From positions 186,001 through 250,000 of the forward strand of contig NZ_JAPDPD010000002.1 of the NCBI RefSeq assembly GCF_026283965.1: a stretch of DNA of 64,000 nucleotides. The letters are read 5' to 3'. Positions 36,181-44,955 of this stretch are shown one piece after another (within the stretch, counting starts at the first letter, position 1; every line of letters begins with the position of its first letter). Source of the stretch: Dyella subtropica (GTDB lineage: Bacteria; Pseudomonadota; Gammaproteobacteria; Xanthomonadales; Rhodanobacteraceae). The notes beneath the pieces were generated by a model. The model did not search any database. It had not been told where the DNA came from and was given only the letters and a program-made list of their open reading frames with translations. The position numbers and the translations under genes were made by a program.

Positions 36181-36663
36181 TCAGCGCCAGGTGTTGGGAA
36201 TGCCCGGCACCGGCGACAGCCAGTTGTTGCCGCGGAATTCGAAATCGCGCGCTTTGTCTTCCTGCTCAGGCTTGGCGCTGGCGCGGCCAGTGACGCTATA
36301 GGGCACGGAGCCGCTGCTGCCCTTGGTGGCAGCGGTCTTGAGCGCCTGGCTCATCTCGGCGGTGGGCAGCACGTTGATGCGGGTGATGTCGCCGGCGAAG
36401 GCGGGGATATCGAGATCGAAGCGGCTGTGCAGCCGCACCGGCACCAGCTCGGCCACCGTCAGCTCGCCGTCGACCGAGCGGAAATTCATGCCGCCGTAGC
36501 TGTTGTTCTGGATGCGCACGGTGAGCTGCCACTGACCGTCCGGCTGCACCGTCATTTCCTGGATGCTGATGGCGGGCGGGAACACGCTCTTGCGCGGCGG
36601 GCCGCAGGCGACCAAGCCAGTTGCCAAGGCACCCAAGGCGATACAGCGAAGCAGTCGTCTCAT
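36181..36663 (-). CDS. Uncharacterised lipoprotein
   Basis: A 160-residue lipoprotein with signal MRRLLRCIALGALATGLVAC, the lipobox being LVAC with the acylated cysteine at 20. The mature part is a beta-sandwich-like sequence (WQLTVRIQNNSYGGMNFRSVDGELTV, in part) that resembles late-embryogenesis-abundant type 2 folds, such as small periplasmic lipoproteins of Xanthomonadales and Pseudomonas. No catalytic residues stand out. It precedes the acyl-CoA dehydrogenase gene on the same strand, which may be coincidence. Confidence 0.8.
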   Translation of the reverse strand: MRRLLRCIALGALATGLVACGPPRKSVFPPAISIQEMTVQPDGQWQLTVRIQNNSYGGMNFRSVDGELTVAELVPVRLHSRFDLDIPAFAGDITRINVLPTAEMSQALKTAATKGSSGSVPYSVTGRASAKPEQEDKARDFEFRGNNWLSPVPGIPNTWR

Positions 36664-36838
36664 GGAATTCCCTCAAACGATTGTTTGAATATAGCAGGCG
36701 GTAAGGAGCGGGGAATAGGGAGTGGAGAACAGGGCCGGCAAGACAAGGCTGCGACGTTCCCCGTGCCCTAAAAACGATTCCCAATGCCACGCCAAGCAGG
36801 CATCATCGCGAGTTCCCTGCCGCTAGCCCTTGAAGCCC

Positions 36839-37312
36839 ATGACTCGACGCATCATCGCCCGCCGCTCGCCGATCCACGGTAACGGTGTATTCGCTGCCGC
36901 CCCGATCAAGAAGGGCGAAGAAATCATCGAGTACAAGGGCACGCTGATGACCCATGCCGAAGCCGACGTGATGTACGGCGACGGCGGCGAAACGGGTCAT
37001 ACCTTCCTGTTTACGCTCAATGACGAATATCTGATCGACGCCAACCGCAAGGGCAATACGGCGCGCTGGATCAATCACAGCTGCGACCCGAACTGCCAGG
37101 CGCTGGTGGAAGAGAGCGAAAGCGGCAATCCGCGCAAGGACAGGGTGCTCATCGAGGCGATCCGCAACATCAAGCCGGGTGAGGAGCTCACTTACGATTA
37201 CGGGATCACGCTGGATGTTCCGCATACGGCGCGGTTGAAGAAGTTGTGGGCCTGTTTGTGCGGGTCGCCGAAGTGCTGTGGGACTTTGCTCAAGCCTAAG
37301 CGCGGGCGTTGA
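36839..37312 (+). CDS. SET-domain protein-lysine methyltransferase
   Basis: A 157-residue protein made almost wholly of a SET domain. It has the SAM-binding GNGVFA strand near 14, RWINHSCDPNC near 79, where NHS...C forms the knot and cofactor contact, and GEELTYDYG near 119 with the catalytic tyrosine. A post-SET zinc segment CLCGSPKCCGTLL ends the protein. All three cysteines expected for post-SET zinc binding are present with the one in DPNC. The layout is the same as in eukaryotic histone methyltransferases; bacterial members are patchy and their targets are mostly unknown. The ATG at 36839 is used because the codon at 36830 is TTG. Confidence 0.88.
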   Translation: MTRRIIARRSPIHGNGVFAAAPIKKGEEIIEYKGTLMTHAEADVMYGDGGETGHTFLFTLNDEYLIDANRKGNTARWINHSCDPNCQALVEESESGNPRKDRVLIEAIRNIKPGEELTYDYGITLDVPHTARLKKLWACLCGSPKCCGTLLKPKRGR

Positions 37313-37366
37313 GTTGGTTGGTTAGGTGGGTGACTCCAGCCTTGTGATGACGCTTCATCACTGATG

Positions 37367-37740
37367 CTTCCTTTCCCCTTCGGGGAGAGGATTGGGTGCT
37401 CGCGACATCGCCTCTACTTCGTCACCCCGGCGCAGGCCGGGGTCCAGTGTCTTTGCGCTTCGATTGTCGCGTCTGCGTGTTCTGGCTCGCCTGTCGCGGG
37501 CTTTCGAACCGCTGCCGCGGTCCGAGTCACTTTTCTCTGTTTGGCCAGAGAAAAGTAACCAAAAGAGAGGCCACCCCGGTTACGCGCCCTCCGGCTTCGC
37601 CTGCGGGTACGTGAGGTCTGGCCGGGCTTTTCGACACGACGTCCCTGTCGTGTCGAAAAGGCATCGACGTCCTGTCGATGCCCCCTTCGGGGCCTTGTCG
37701 TCCAGCCCTCACCGCTGCACAGGGGGCCCGGAGATCAAGA
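37367..37740 (+). repeat. Composite multi-hairpin intergenic element, copy B
   Basis: This accounts for most of the 524-base gap between the SET gene and the convergent Gre-factor gene, starting 55 bases after the SET stop. It is the most similar copy to the one at 1579-2034. Its hairpins lie at 37529-37556 (6-base loop), 37627-37660 (TCCC loop) and 37660-37682 (TCC loop), with the TGCC-loop stem near 37508-37521. It lacks the long loop of copy C and the second flanking G-rich hairpin of copy A. Confidence 0.9.
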
Positions 37741-37836
37741 GCAACATCTAGAGCAAGAGCATGCGGGCTTCGCCCGCAATGGCGCTCATTTCGTGAAGGC
37801 AGTCTTCTCCCCGCTTCCGTTTCCTTTGATAGGCCG

Positions 37837-38340
37837 CTACGTGTCGTCGCCGTAGTCGATGGCGATGACCTCCACGGTCAGATCGCCGGCCGGGCGGTGC
37901 CAGATCACTTCCTCGCCGATGCGTGCGCCGATCAAGGCGCGGGCCAGGGGGGAGACGTAGCTGACCAGGCCGTGTTCGGCGTCGGCTTCGTCTTCGCCGA
38001 CGATGCGGTAGCTCCGCTCGCCCTCGGCGGAATCCACGATGACGTGGGCGCCAAAGGCGACCCGGTCGCGTGGTTGCTGGGCGAGGTCGATTTCGATGGC
38101 GCTGGAGGTGCGCGTGGTCAGCCAGCGCAGTGCGCGTTCGACGGCGGCGAGTTCGCTTTGCTGGGACAAGGCGTCTTCGCCGGCTTTGAGTTCGTCTCGT
38201 CGCGCCTGCGCCGCGGCCAGCCGTTGTCGCAGCAGCTCAAGGCCATGCGGGGTGACGTAGTTGGGGTGCTCGCTCAGCGGGATCTCCGGCAAGGCGTTGC
38301 CGGGGTTCTCGTCCGCGTCCTTCACGAAGGCACGGCTCAT
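37837..38340 (-). CDS. GreA/GreB-family transcription factor
   Basis: A 167-residue protein with the two-part Gre plan: an N-terminal coiled-coil (about 30-85, LELLRQRLAAAQARRDELKAG in part) that reaches into the RNA polymerase secondary channel, and a C-terminal FKBP-like domain (about 92-160, with VSYVSPLARALIGARIGEEV). GreB rescues backtracked polymerase by stimulating RNA cleavage. The acidic tip residues that hold magnesium are not obvious, since the tip reads KAGEDALSQQSE, so it may be an anti-cleavage or regulatory paralogue. The start MSRAFVKD is typical of GreB-like proteins in this group. It lies 150 bases after the EF-G-like gene. Confidence 0.82.
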   Translation of the reverse strand: MSRAFVKDADENPGNALPEIPLSEHPNYVTPHGLELLRQRLAAAQARRDELKAGEDALSQQSELAAVERALRWLTTRTSSAIEIDLAQQPRDRVAFGAHVIVDSAEGERSYRIVGEDEADAEHGLVSYVSPLARALIGARIGEEVIWHRPAGDLTVEVIAIDYGDDT

Positions 38341-38490
38341 GGATGTCCTCCTGCGTCATGGAAATTGACGCACGCTCTATCGGTGACATGGCGGTGTCGC
38401 GGGCCTGCATCAAGCGGCGCGACACCGGCTGGACGAGGCCGACGCGGAGGTGGAGAGCCGCATCGGCCAGAGGTATTCGGCAAGGGGTGT

Positions 38491-40530
38491 TCAATCTTCC
38501 TCGATCTTGGGTTTCCAGGCTTCGCTGAGTTGCTTCTGCACCGGCAGCGGTACCGGTTCGTAGTGGCTTAGATCCAGGCTGTAGCGGCCACGTCCGCCGG
38601 TCATGGCCTTCAGTTCGGTGGGGTAGTCGGTGAGTTCGGCCAACGGGGCCTGTGCTTTGATCACCAGCTCACCGCCACGATGGGTGTCGGTACCGAGAAT
38701 GCGCGCCCGCTTGCCGGCGAGACCACCGGTGACATCGCCCACGTTCGATTCGGGAATGGCTACCTCGACGTCGACGATCGGTTCCAGCACGATCGGCCGC
38801 GCCTTACCCACCGCATCGAGAAACGCTTTCTTGCCGGCGCTGACGAAAGCCACCTCCTTGGAATCGACCGGGTGGTACTTGCCGTCGTACACGGTCACAC
38901 GCAGGTCCTGCAGCGGGTAGCCGGCCACCGCGCCGCTCTCCATCGCCTGACGCACACCTTTCTCGATGGCCGGCAGGAACTGGCCGGGAATCACGCCACC
39001 CTTTACCGCATCGACAAACTCAAAACCGCTGCCACGCTCCAGCGGCTCCACCCGCAGGAATACCTCACCGAACTGGCCGGCACCGCCGGTCTGCTTCTTG
39101 TGCCGGTGATGGCCTTCGGCGCGGCCGGAGATGGTTTCGCGGTAAGCGATACGTGGCGGGTGGGTAATCACTTCAACGCCATAGCGTTCCTTCATGCGTT
39201 CCAGCATCACCTTCAGATGCAGGTCGGAGAGGCCGCGGATCACCGTTTCGTTGAGTTCCTTGTGGTGTTCCATGCGGAAGCAGGGATCTTCCTCGGATAA
39301 ACGGGCGAGTGCCTGCGAGAGTTTCTGCTCCTGTCCCTTGTGCTTGGGCTCCAATGCCAGGCCAAACATCGGCTGCGGAAAATGCACCGGGTCGAGGTGG
39401 ATGTGGTCTTCGTCGTGCGAGTCATGCAGCACGGCGTCGAAGTGGATTTCCTCCACCTTCGCGATGGCGGCAATGTCGCCCGGTACGACCTGCTCGATCT
39501 CCACATGCGTCTTTGCATTGAGTCGGAACAAGTGCCCGACCTTGAACGGTTTGCGTCCGTCGTCGATCAGCAGCTGTGTATCGCGGCGGATGGTGCCTTG
39601 CCACACGCGGAACACACCGAGCTTGCCCACGAACGGATCGTTGACGATCTTGAACACGTCGGCGATCACATGTTTCGACGAATCGGGGCTGACAGCAATC
39701 GGCTCGTTTTTCGCGTTGCGGAACGGCGGCGGGTTGCCTTCGGCCGGGTTGGGCAGCAGTTTGTCCATGACCTCCAGCAGTTCATTCACGCCGACGCCAG
39801 TGCGTGCGCTGACGAAGCAGATCGGCACCAGGTGACCTTCGCGCAGGCATTGCTCGAAGGCGTCGTGCAGCTGTTCGGGTGTGAGTGAGCCTTCGCCCGC
39901 ATCGAGGTAGGAGTCCATCACCGTTTCGTTGATCTCCACCACCTGGTCGAGGATGCGCTGGTGCGCTTCCGCCAGGGAGGAGAAATCGGTGGTGCCTTCG
40001 CGATGGAAGAAACAGTCGAGCACCAATTTGCCGCCTTGGGCGGGCAGGTTCACCGGCAGACATTCGTTGCCGAACTCCTCGCGCAGCGCATTGACCAGCA
40101 TGCCGAGCCGGGCACCTTCGAAGTCGATTTTGTTGACGATCAGCAGACGTGCCAGGCCGCGTTCTTTCGCGCGCTCCATCATGCGGCGGGTGGCGTGTTC
40201 GATGCCGTTGATGGCGTTCACCACTACGGCCACGGTTTCCACCGCGGCAAATGCGGACAGCGCGCCGCCGCGAAATTCCGCATAACCGGCGGTGTCGACC
40301 AGGTTGATATGGCAGTGGGGACGATCGATGCCGGCGATGCAGCTGTCGATGGAGTGGCCGCGCGCCTTTTCCTGGGTGTCGGTATCCGATTGCGTGGTGC
40401 CGCGCTCCACCGAGCCTTGGCTCTGGATGACGCCGCCAGCATGCAGCAAGGCCTCGAACAAAGTGGTCTTGCCGGAACCGGCGTGGCCGGCGAGCGCGAT
40501 GTTGCGGATGTTTTCCGTGTTGTACGACAC
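38491..40530 (-). CDS. Elongation factor G-like GTPase (second EF-G type)
   Basis: A 679-residue translational GTPase with all EF-G domains. The P-loop GHAGSGKT is at about residues 14-21, the switch II region is DTAGYAEF, and the specificity motif is NKID. Domains IV and V are intact (YHPVDSKEVAF, VPESNVGDVTGGLAGKR-type IPESNVGDVTGGL). The chromosomal main EF-G normally lies in the str operon and has AHIDAGKT, so this is a divergent paralogue (EF-G II type), whose role in translocation or recycling varies between lineages. The GTG at 40530 is chosen because GAGGAGGG lies 7-14 bases upstream; the ATG frame at 40590 adds 20 basic residues. Confidence 0.9.
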   Translation of the reverse strand: MSYNTENIRNIALAGHAGSGKTTLFEALLHAGGVIQSQGSVERGTTQSDTDTQEKARGHSIDSCIAGIDRPHCHINLVDTAGYAEFRGGALSAFAAVETVAVVVNAINGIEHATRRMMERAKERGLARLLIVNKIDFEGARLGMLVNALREEFGNECLPVNLPAQGGKLVLDCFFHREGTTDFSSLAEAHQRILDQVVEINETVMDSYLDAGEGSLTPEQLHDAFEQCLREGHLVPICFVSARTGVGVNELLEVMDKLLPNPAEGNPPPFRNAKNEPIAVSPDSSKHVIADVFKIVNDPFVGKLGVFRVWQGTIRRDTQLLIDDGRKPFKVGHLFRLNAKTHVEIEQVVPGDIAAIAKVEEIHFDAVLHDSHDEDHIHLDPVHFPQPMFGLALEPKHKGQEQKLSQALARLSEEDPCFRMEHHKELNETVIRGLSDLHLKVMLERMKERYGVEVITHPPRIAYRETISGRAEGHHRHKKQTGGAGQFGEVFLRVEPLERGSGFEFVDAVKGGVIPGQFLPAIEKGVRQAMESGAVAGYPLQDLRVTVYDGKYHPVDSKEVAFVSAGKKAFLDAVGKARPIVLEPIVDVEVAIPESNVGDVTGGLAGKRARILGTDTHRGGELVIKAQAPLAELTDYPTELKAMTGGRGRYSLDLSHYEPVPLPVQKQLSEAWKPKIEED

Positions 40531-40771
40531 GATGCGACCCTCCTCTGCAGAGGCGCGGGATCGTGCCGGCGATGACCTGCGGCACCGCACGACGCCGCGC
40601 GAAACGGCTGACGATGGCGGGCCGTCATGGTCGTCCAGGCGTGCGGGACGCGGGGGCGGTCATGGCGGGGTGCGGCGCGTGGCGCCGTTTGCATAGACTT
40701 GAGCGATCGCGGGGCGGGGTCAAGCTGCACTGCGGGGCAGGGGAACCCCAGGGGCTTCGGACTTGTCTTGG

Positions 40772-41806
40772 ATGGCTGACCCCGCGTGCTGCCAGGTAGG
40801 GCACACGCTTCCTCGCATCGAAGAATTCCCCATCGAACACGTATCGCAGGTCGAACATCACCGCTGGATCGCGCCCGCCCCCACGGAGCACGCTCGCGGC
40901 CTGACACCGCTGGACGGCCCCACCCGTGCCCTGCTGCACCAGTTGCGCTGGCGCAAGCCGCCGCGCGATCGTCGGCGGCTGTGGGTCGGTCTCGCGATCG
41001 CGCTCCTGCTGCACGTGATGTTCGTGGGCATCACCTGGTGGGAGATGCGTCCGCAACCGGTGCGCGAGGAGGTGCATGCACGATCCGGCGATGCGCTGCA
41101 GGTGCGGCTGATTCCGCGGCAGCGGGTAGCGCAGGCGCCGCCATTGCCAGAAGCGCCACCACCACCACCGACGCCTGCCGCGCCGCGCCCGGCGCCCGTG
41201 CATGAGGCTCCCTCGAAAAATGCTATGACGGCGAGCCTGCCGGCTTCAGCCGCGAGCAGCACCCCGCCGCCGCGACTGTTCGATCTCAACGGCCGGCCGC
41301 TGTTGCCGAACGAAACTCCGCCGCCGGCGCCGGAGACGTCGGGCTATGTGCAACGCGCGCCGCAGGGCGATACGCGCATGATGCAGCACGGCAGCCCAGT
41401 GAAGTACCAGGCAACGCGCTTCGACAAAGACTGGGACAAGAGCAAAGACATTGTCGACGGTGCTTTGCACAAGGCCGTCGAAAAGACCACGGTGAAGCAC
41501 ACCTTCCACCTCGCTCCGGGGTTGCGCATTCATTGCGCCATATCGTTCGCCGCACTGGCGGGCGGTTGCCTCGGCGACCCACCTTCGCCGCCGTCGGCCA
41601 AGGATGGCGACGAGCGCCTCAACATGGCGCCGTCCGCCTCGCTGGCACCGATGCCCAGCCTGCCCAAGCCACCCAGCGAGGCGGAATGCATCGCCATCTA
41701 TCGTGATGGCAAGCCGCTGCCGCACGGGTGTCCGGTCGACACGCCGAACCGTGCAGTGGATGCCGAACTGCGCGAGCGCGAGAGTGCCGGCGTCGCTGGC
41801 AAGTGA
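40772..41806 (+). CDS. TonB-like proline-rich envelope protein, shorter paralogue
   Basis: A 344-residue protein, N-terminus in the cytoplasm, one membrane helix (about 70-88) with an internal histidine (LLLHVMF), then a proline-rich periplasmic stretch (about 116-177) and a C-terminal domain from about 190. The histidine in the helix and the Pro-rich spacer recall TonB, but the C-terminal domain is not TonB-like. It has QHG, YQATRFDKDWD, VEKTTVKHTF and four cysteines (near 255, 266, 306, 320). The same domain is found in the protein at 42742. I do not recognise it. The start is the ATG at 40772; no strong ribosome site is visible. It is divergent from the EF-G-like gene. Confidence 0.75.
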   Translation: MADPACCQVGHTLPRIEEFPIEHVSQVEHHRWIAPAPTEHARGLTPLDGPTRALLHQLRWRKPPRDRRRLWVGLAIALLLHVMFVGITWWEMRPQPVREEVHARSGDALQVRLIPRQRVAQAPPLPEAPPPPPTPAAPRPAPVHEAPSKNAMTASLPASAASSTPPPRLFDLNGRPLLPNETPPPAPETSGYVQRAPQGDTRMMQHGSPVKYQATRFDKDWDKSKDIVDGALHKAVEKTTVKHTFHLAPGLRIHCAISFAALAGGCLGDPPSPPSAKDGDERLNMAPSASLAPMPSLPKPPSEAECIAIYRDGKPLPHGCPVDTPNRAVDAELRERESAGVAGK

Positions 41807-41915
41807 AGCGTCGCTTCGCACGGCAGTGACGCCGTGTTCACCTGGCAGCTGTTCGGATCAAGGATCAGGTCAGGAGAGCGAAGATGCTGTTCAAGTGCGT
41901 CTGGAGTATGCCCCG

Positions 41916-42653
41916 GTGAGCCGGATACTTGCCTTGCTGTACGGCGCGGCATGCTATGTCGTTTTCCTCGCGACCTTTCTCTACGCGATAGGGTTCGTTG
42001 GGAACGTGATTGTGCCCAAGACGATCGATTCGGCAACATCCACGTCGCCCGCCATGGCGTTATTGATAGACGCGTTGCTGCTGGCGGTCTTCGCCATACA
42101 GCACAGCGTGATGGCGCGACCGGCTTTTAAGCGCTGGTGGACTCGGCTGGTGCCGCAGGCGGTCGAGCGCAGCACCTATGTTTTGTATGCGAGCCTGGCG
42201 TTGATATTGCTTTTCTGGCAATGGCGACAGCTGCCCGGCGTGCTATGGCAGGTCGAGGACGCTGTGGCGCTCCAAGTGGTATGGGCGATCTTTGCCTTGG
42301 GCTGGTTGCTGGTGCTTGCCAGCACCTTTTTCATCAATCATTTCGATTTGTTCGGTGTGCGCCAGGTCTATCTGAATTTCAAGCAAAAGATGGATGCGCC
42401 CGGGGAATTCAAAACGACCTGGCTTTACCGATTTGTGCGGCACCCGATCATGCTTGGCTTCATCATTGCCTTCTGGGCAACCCCGCGGATGACCGTGGGG
42501 CATCTGGTGTTCTCGGTGGGCACGACGGTTTATATCCTGATCGCCTTGCGGTTCGAGGAGCATGACCTCTCGGTGCAATACGGCAGTGTTTACGACGCCT
42601 ATCGAAAGAGGGTTCCGATGTTGCTGCCGCGATTGAAGTCGCAGAAGGAATAA
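41916..42653 (+). CDS. mddA: NnrU-fold membrane methyltransferase, MddA-like
   Basis: A 245-residue membrane protein with about five helices. The sequence FLYAIGFVGNVIVPKTIDSA near residue 18 is the signature I associate with MddA, the methanethiol S-methyltransferase that makes dimethyl sulfide using SAM. The C-terminal RHPIMLGFIIAFWATPRMT and FEEHDLSVQYGSVYDAYR are the cofactor-binding parts shared with NnrU and isoprenylcysteine methyltransferases. The start is a GTG at 41916 with GGAG nine bases before; a GTG at 41895 is also possible. The gene lies between the two TonB-like paralogues, in the same direction. MddA assignment is by motif and could be a related NnrU protein. Confidence 0.75.
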   Translation: MSRILALLYGAACYVVFLATFLYAIGFVGNVIVPKTIDSATSTSPAMALLIDALLLAVFAIQHSVMARPAFKRWWTRLVPQAVERSTYVLYASLALILLFWQWRQLPGVLWQVEDAVALQVVWAIFALGWLLVLASTFFINHFDLFGVRQVYLNFKQKMDAPGEFKTTWLYRFVRHPIMLGFIIAFWATPRMTVGHLVFSVGTTVYILIALRFEEHDLSVQYGSVYDAYRKRVPMLLPRLKSQKE

Positions 42654-42741
42654 CCCGTTGTGGTGGCAGGACGGCAGCGCCCGAACAACCGGGAGCCGCC
42701 ACCTCGCTGCAGCATAAGCATGTGCCGCTACACTTGCGCGC

Positions 42742-44712
42742 ATGCCCTTGCCGCCCACGGATCCCGCCCGCGTAGCCCGCACGCCCGTATCGCTGCCCTC
42801 ACCGCGTGAGGCGGCGTTGAAGGCGGCCGTCTATCGGCGGCGCCGGCAGCAGAAGCCGCACGAACGCTGGTTGCGCATCCTCGGCATGGCCGGCGCCTTG
42901 CTGGTGCATTTGATGTTCCTGTTCGGCGTGATCCTCGGGCCGGCCTATGAACTGGAAGAGTTGCCCGAGTCGAGTGGCCCGGCACTGCAGGTGCGGTTGA
43001 TCGAGAAGAAGCAGGAAGAGCCGCCACCGCCTCCGCCGGTGCGCGGCACGCCGCCGAAGGAAGTCGGCCCGGTCCATCGCGGCAGCAGCGCGCCCACCGT
43101 GGTGCGAACCACCCGCTCCAGCACCAGCTCGACGCGCACCGATGCTGAACTGGCTCCGGTGCCCGTTCCGGCTTTGGAAACCCCCGTGGTGGTCGTGAAG
43201 GCACATCCGAGCGCACCCGCGCCGGAAGCGGTTGCCGCGCCCCAGCCCAAGGTGGCCCTGCCCAAGCCAGCACCCGCGCCTGAATTGCAGCCGGTGCCCA
43301 CCGCCACCGAACCGCCGCAAGTGACCCTGCAGACGCCGCCCGCACCGGTGCCGGTGCCGCCAAAATTCCAGCCTGAGCCTGTACGCAAGCTGCAGGTCGA
43401 AGGCAATCAGCCGGTGCCGCCGCCCGCTTCGCTGGCGATGCCCGAGGTACCACTCCAATCCGCACCCACCGTCACCGCGCCTACCATCGCGATGGAACGC
43501 GCCGTACCCAAACCCGCCACACCCAGCCTGCCGCAGTTAACGCATGCGGACGTGGCGGCCGCGCCGTCCGAGCCGGAAATGCAGGCCGTGCCGCTGCCTG
43601 CACAGGCGGCACCGACGGTGAACCTGCAAATCACCGCCAGCACGACGACGCCCGTGGTTCCGCGCGAGCAGCCGCGCATTCAAGCGCCGTCGATCCGCGT
43701 GGCCGAAGCGCAACTGGAAGCCGTGCCGTTGCCGGAGAACGCGCAGCCGAGTCTGGAGAAACCGCAGGCGCCGCGCCTGGAAACGGTGGCGCCCAAAGCG
43801 ATCGCGCTGGATCGCAAACCCACGCTCGAACGTCCGCAGATCCAAGTCGAACCCGCGAGCGCGGAAGCCACCAAGTCGGCCAGTGCCGAAGCCGCGCAGA
43901 CCGCAGCCGAGAGCAAGGCTGCCAGTGCCGCTGCCGGCCCGAAGAGCAGCGCCCCTTCCAGCGAAACGGCGCAGAGTTCCACCGATACCGGTAAGAGCAC
44001 TGCACCCAACGCCACGCCGCAAGGCAGTGAAACGGGTACACCCGGCGTGCCCAACGGCGTGGCTTCCTCACCCAGCAACAGCGGCAAGAGCGGAGGCTTG
44101 AACCTCGCGCTGCCGCCGGGCCAGGGCAACGGTCAGAGCAGCGGGCAGGGTGGTGGCGCGCAAGGCGGCGAGAGCGGCCCCACCGGCACCTATGTGCAAC
44201 TGCAGCCGCGCGGCAACACCGAGATCATGTCGCACGGCAGGCCCAACATCGGCTACAAGGCCACGCGTTTCGAGCAGGACTGGACACCGGAAGGCGAGAG
44301 TTCGATCGACACCGCCCTGCGTCGTGCGGTCGAGAAAACCACCGTGCGTCACACCTTCCATCTGCCGCGAGGCGTGCGCGTCGAATGCGTAGTGATGCCG
44401 TTGTTCCCGATGGGCCTGCTCGGCTGCGGCAACGGCGATCCGCCACCCAAGCCAGTGGACGACAAAGTCTACGAGCGGATGAAGCTGGCGCCGGCCAACC
44501 CGCTGGTGCCCCCGCCGCCAGCAAGCTCCACCGCACCCGTCGCCAGCGCGATCAAACTCGACAACAGCGCGCAGTGCGCCACCGCACGCGTATCCGGTGG
44601 ACCCTTGCCGCCCGGCTGCGTGGACGACCGTCTGCCAGCGGGTCGCGACCAACCGGCCAAAGCCACCTCCGCACCTACGTCATGGGTGCCGGCCAGCGAT
44701 CAGTTCCACTAA
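42742..44712 (+). CDS. TonB-like proline-rich envelope protein, longer paralogue
   Basis: A 656-residue protein with a basic cytoplasmic start, one membrane helix (about 44-66, with His56 in LLVHLMFLFG) and the short strand LQVRLIEKK, as in its paralogue at 40772. A very long Pro/Ala/Val/Gln-rich periplasmic arm (about 90-490) follows, ending in a Gly/Gln/Ser stretch. The C-terminal domain (about 495-640) repeats the paralogue: SHG, YKATRFEQDW, VEKTTVRHTF and four cysteines. The arm is long enough to cross the periplasm. No ExbB/ExbD genes are nearby. It lies 243 bases before a TonB-dependent receptor gene, but its C-terminus is not a TonB domain, so a direct partnership is only a guess. Confidence 0.75.
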   Translation: MPLPPTDPARVARTPVSLPSPREAALKAAVYRRRRQQKPHERWLRILGMAGALLVHLMFLFGVILGPAYELEELPESSGPALQVRLIEKKQEEPPPPPPVRGTPPKEVGPVHRGSSAPTVVRTTRSSTSSTRTDAELAPVPVPALETPVVVVKAHPSAPAPEAVAAPQPKVALPKPAPAPELQPVPTATEPPQVTLQTPPAPVPVPPKFQPEPVRKLQVEGNQPVPPPASLAMPEVPLQSAPTVTAPTIAMERAVPKPATPSLPQLTHADVAAAPSEPEMQAVPLPAQAAPTVNLQITASTTTPVVPREQPRIQAPSIRVAEAQLEAVPLPENAQPSLEKPQAPRLETVAPKAIALDRKPTLERPQIQVEPASAEATKSASAEAAQTAAESKAASAAAGPKSSAPSSETAQSSTDTGKSTAPNATPQGSETGTPGVPNGVASSPSNSGKSGGLNLALPPGQGNGQSSGQGGGAQGGESGPTGTYVQLQPRGNTEIMSHGRPNIGYKATRFEQDWTPEGESSIDTALRRAVEKTTVRHTFHLPRGVRVECVVMPLFPMGLLGCGNGDPPPKPVDDKVYERMKLAPANPLVPPPPASSTAPVASAIKLDNSAQCATARVSGGPLPPGCVDDRLPAGRDQPAKATSAPTSWVPASDQFH

Positions 44713-44955
44713 GGCTTTCAGAGAAACGAGTTGAGAGGAGTGAGAGAGGGCTGGCCCCCTCGTTTCTTGCGCCTCAACGCGCGCTCCTCATAGAGATATG
44801 TCCAGGTGCCCATCCGGCCAGCCCATCAGTCACCCAGCCTGTGAAAGGCTGCATTGACGCTACCGACCGGTTTCAATAGCGTTACCTCCGGGGGATGTAT
44901 CCGGCGACCGCGTGTCAACGCGTAGCCGATTCGTTGTACTTGGGGAGAAAATTTG

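Noticed and set aside
42742-44712. True TonB protein
   Set aside because: The N-terminal helix and proline arm fit, but the C-terminal domain lacks the TonB fold signature and instead matches only its paralogue at 40772.
44713-44955. Cobalamin or other riboswitch before the TonB-dependent receptor
   Set aside because: No B12-box-like sequence and no consistent stems were visible.
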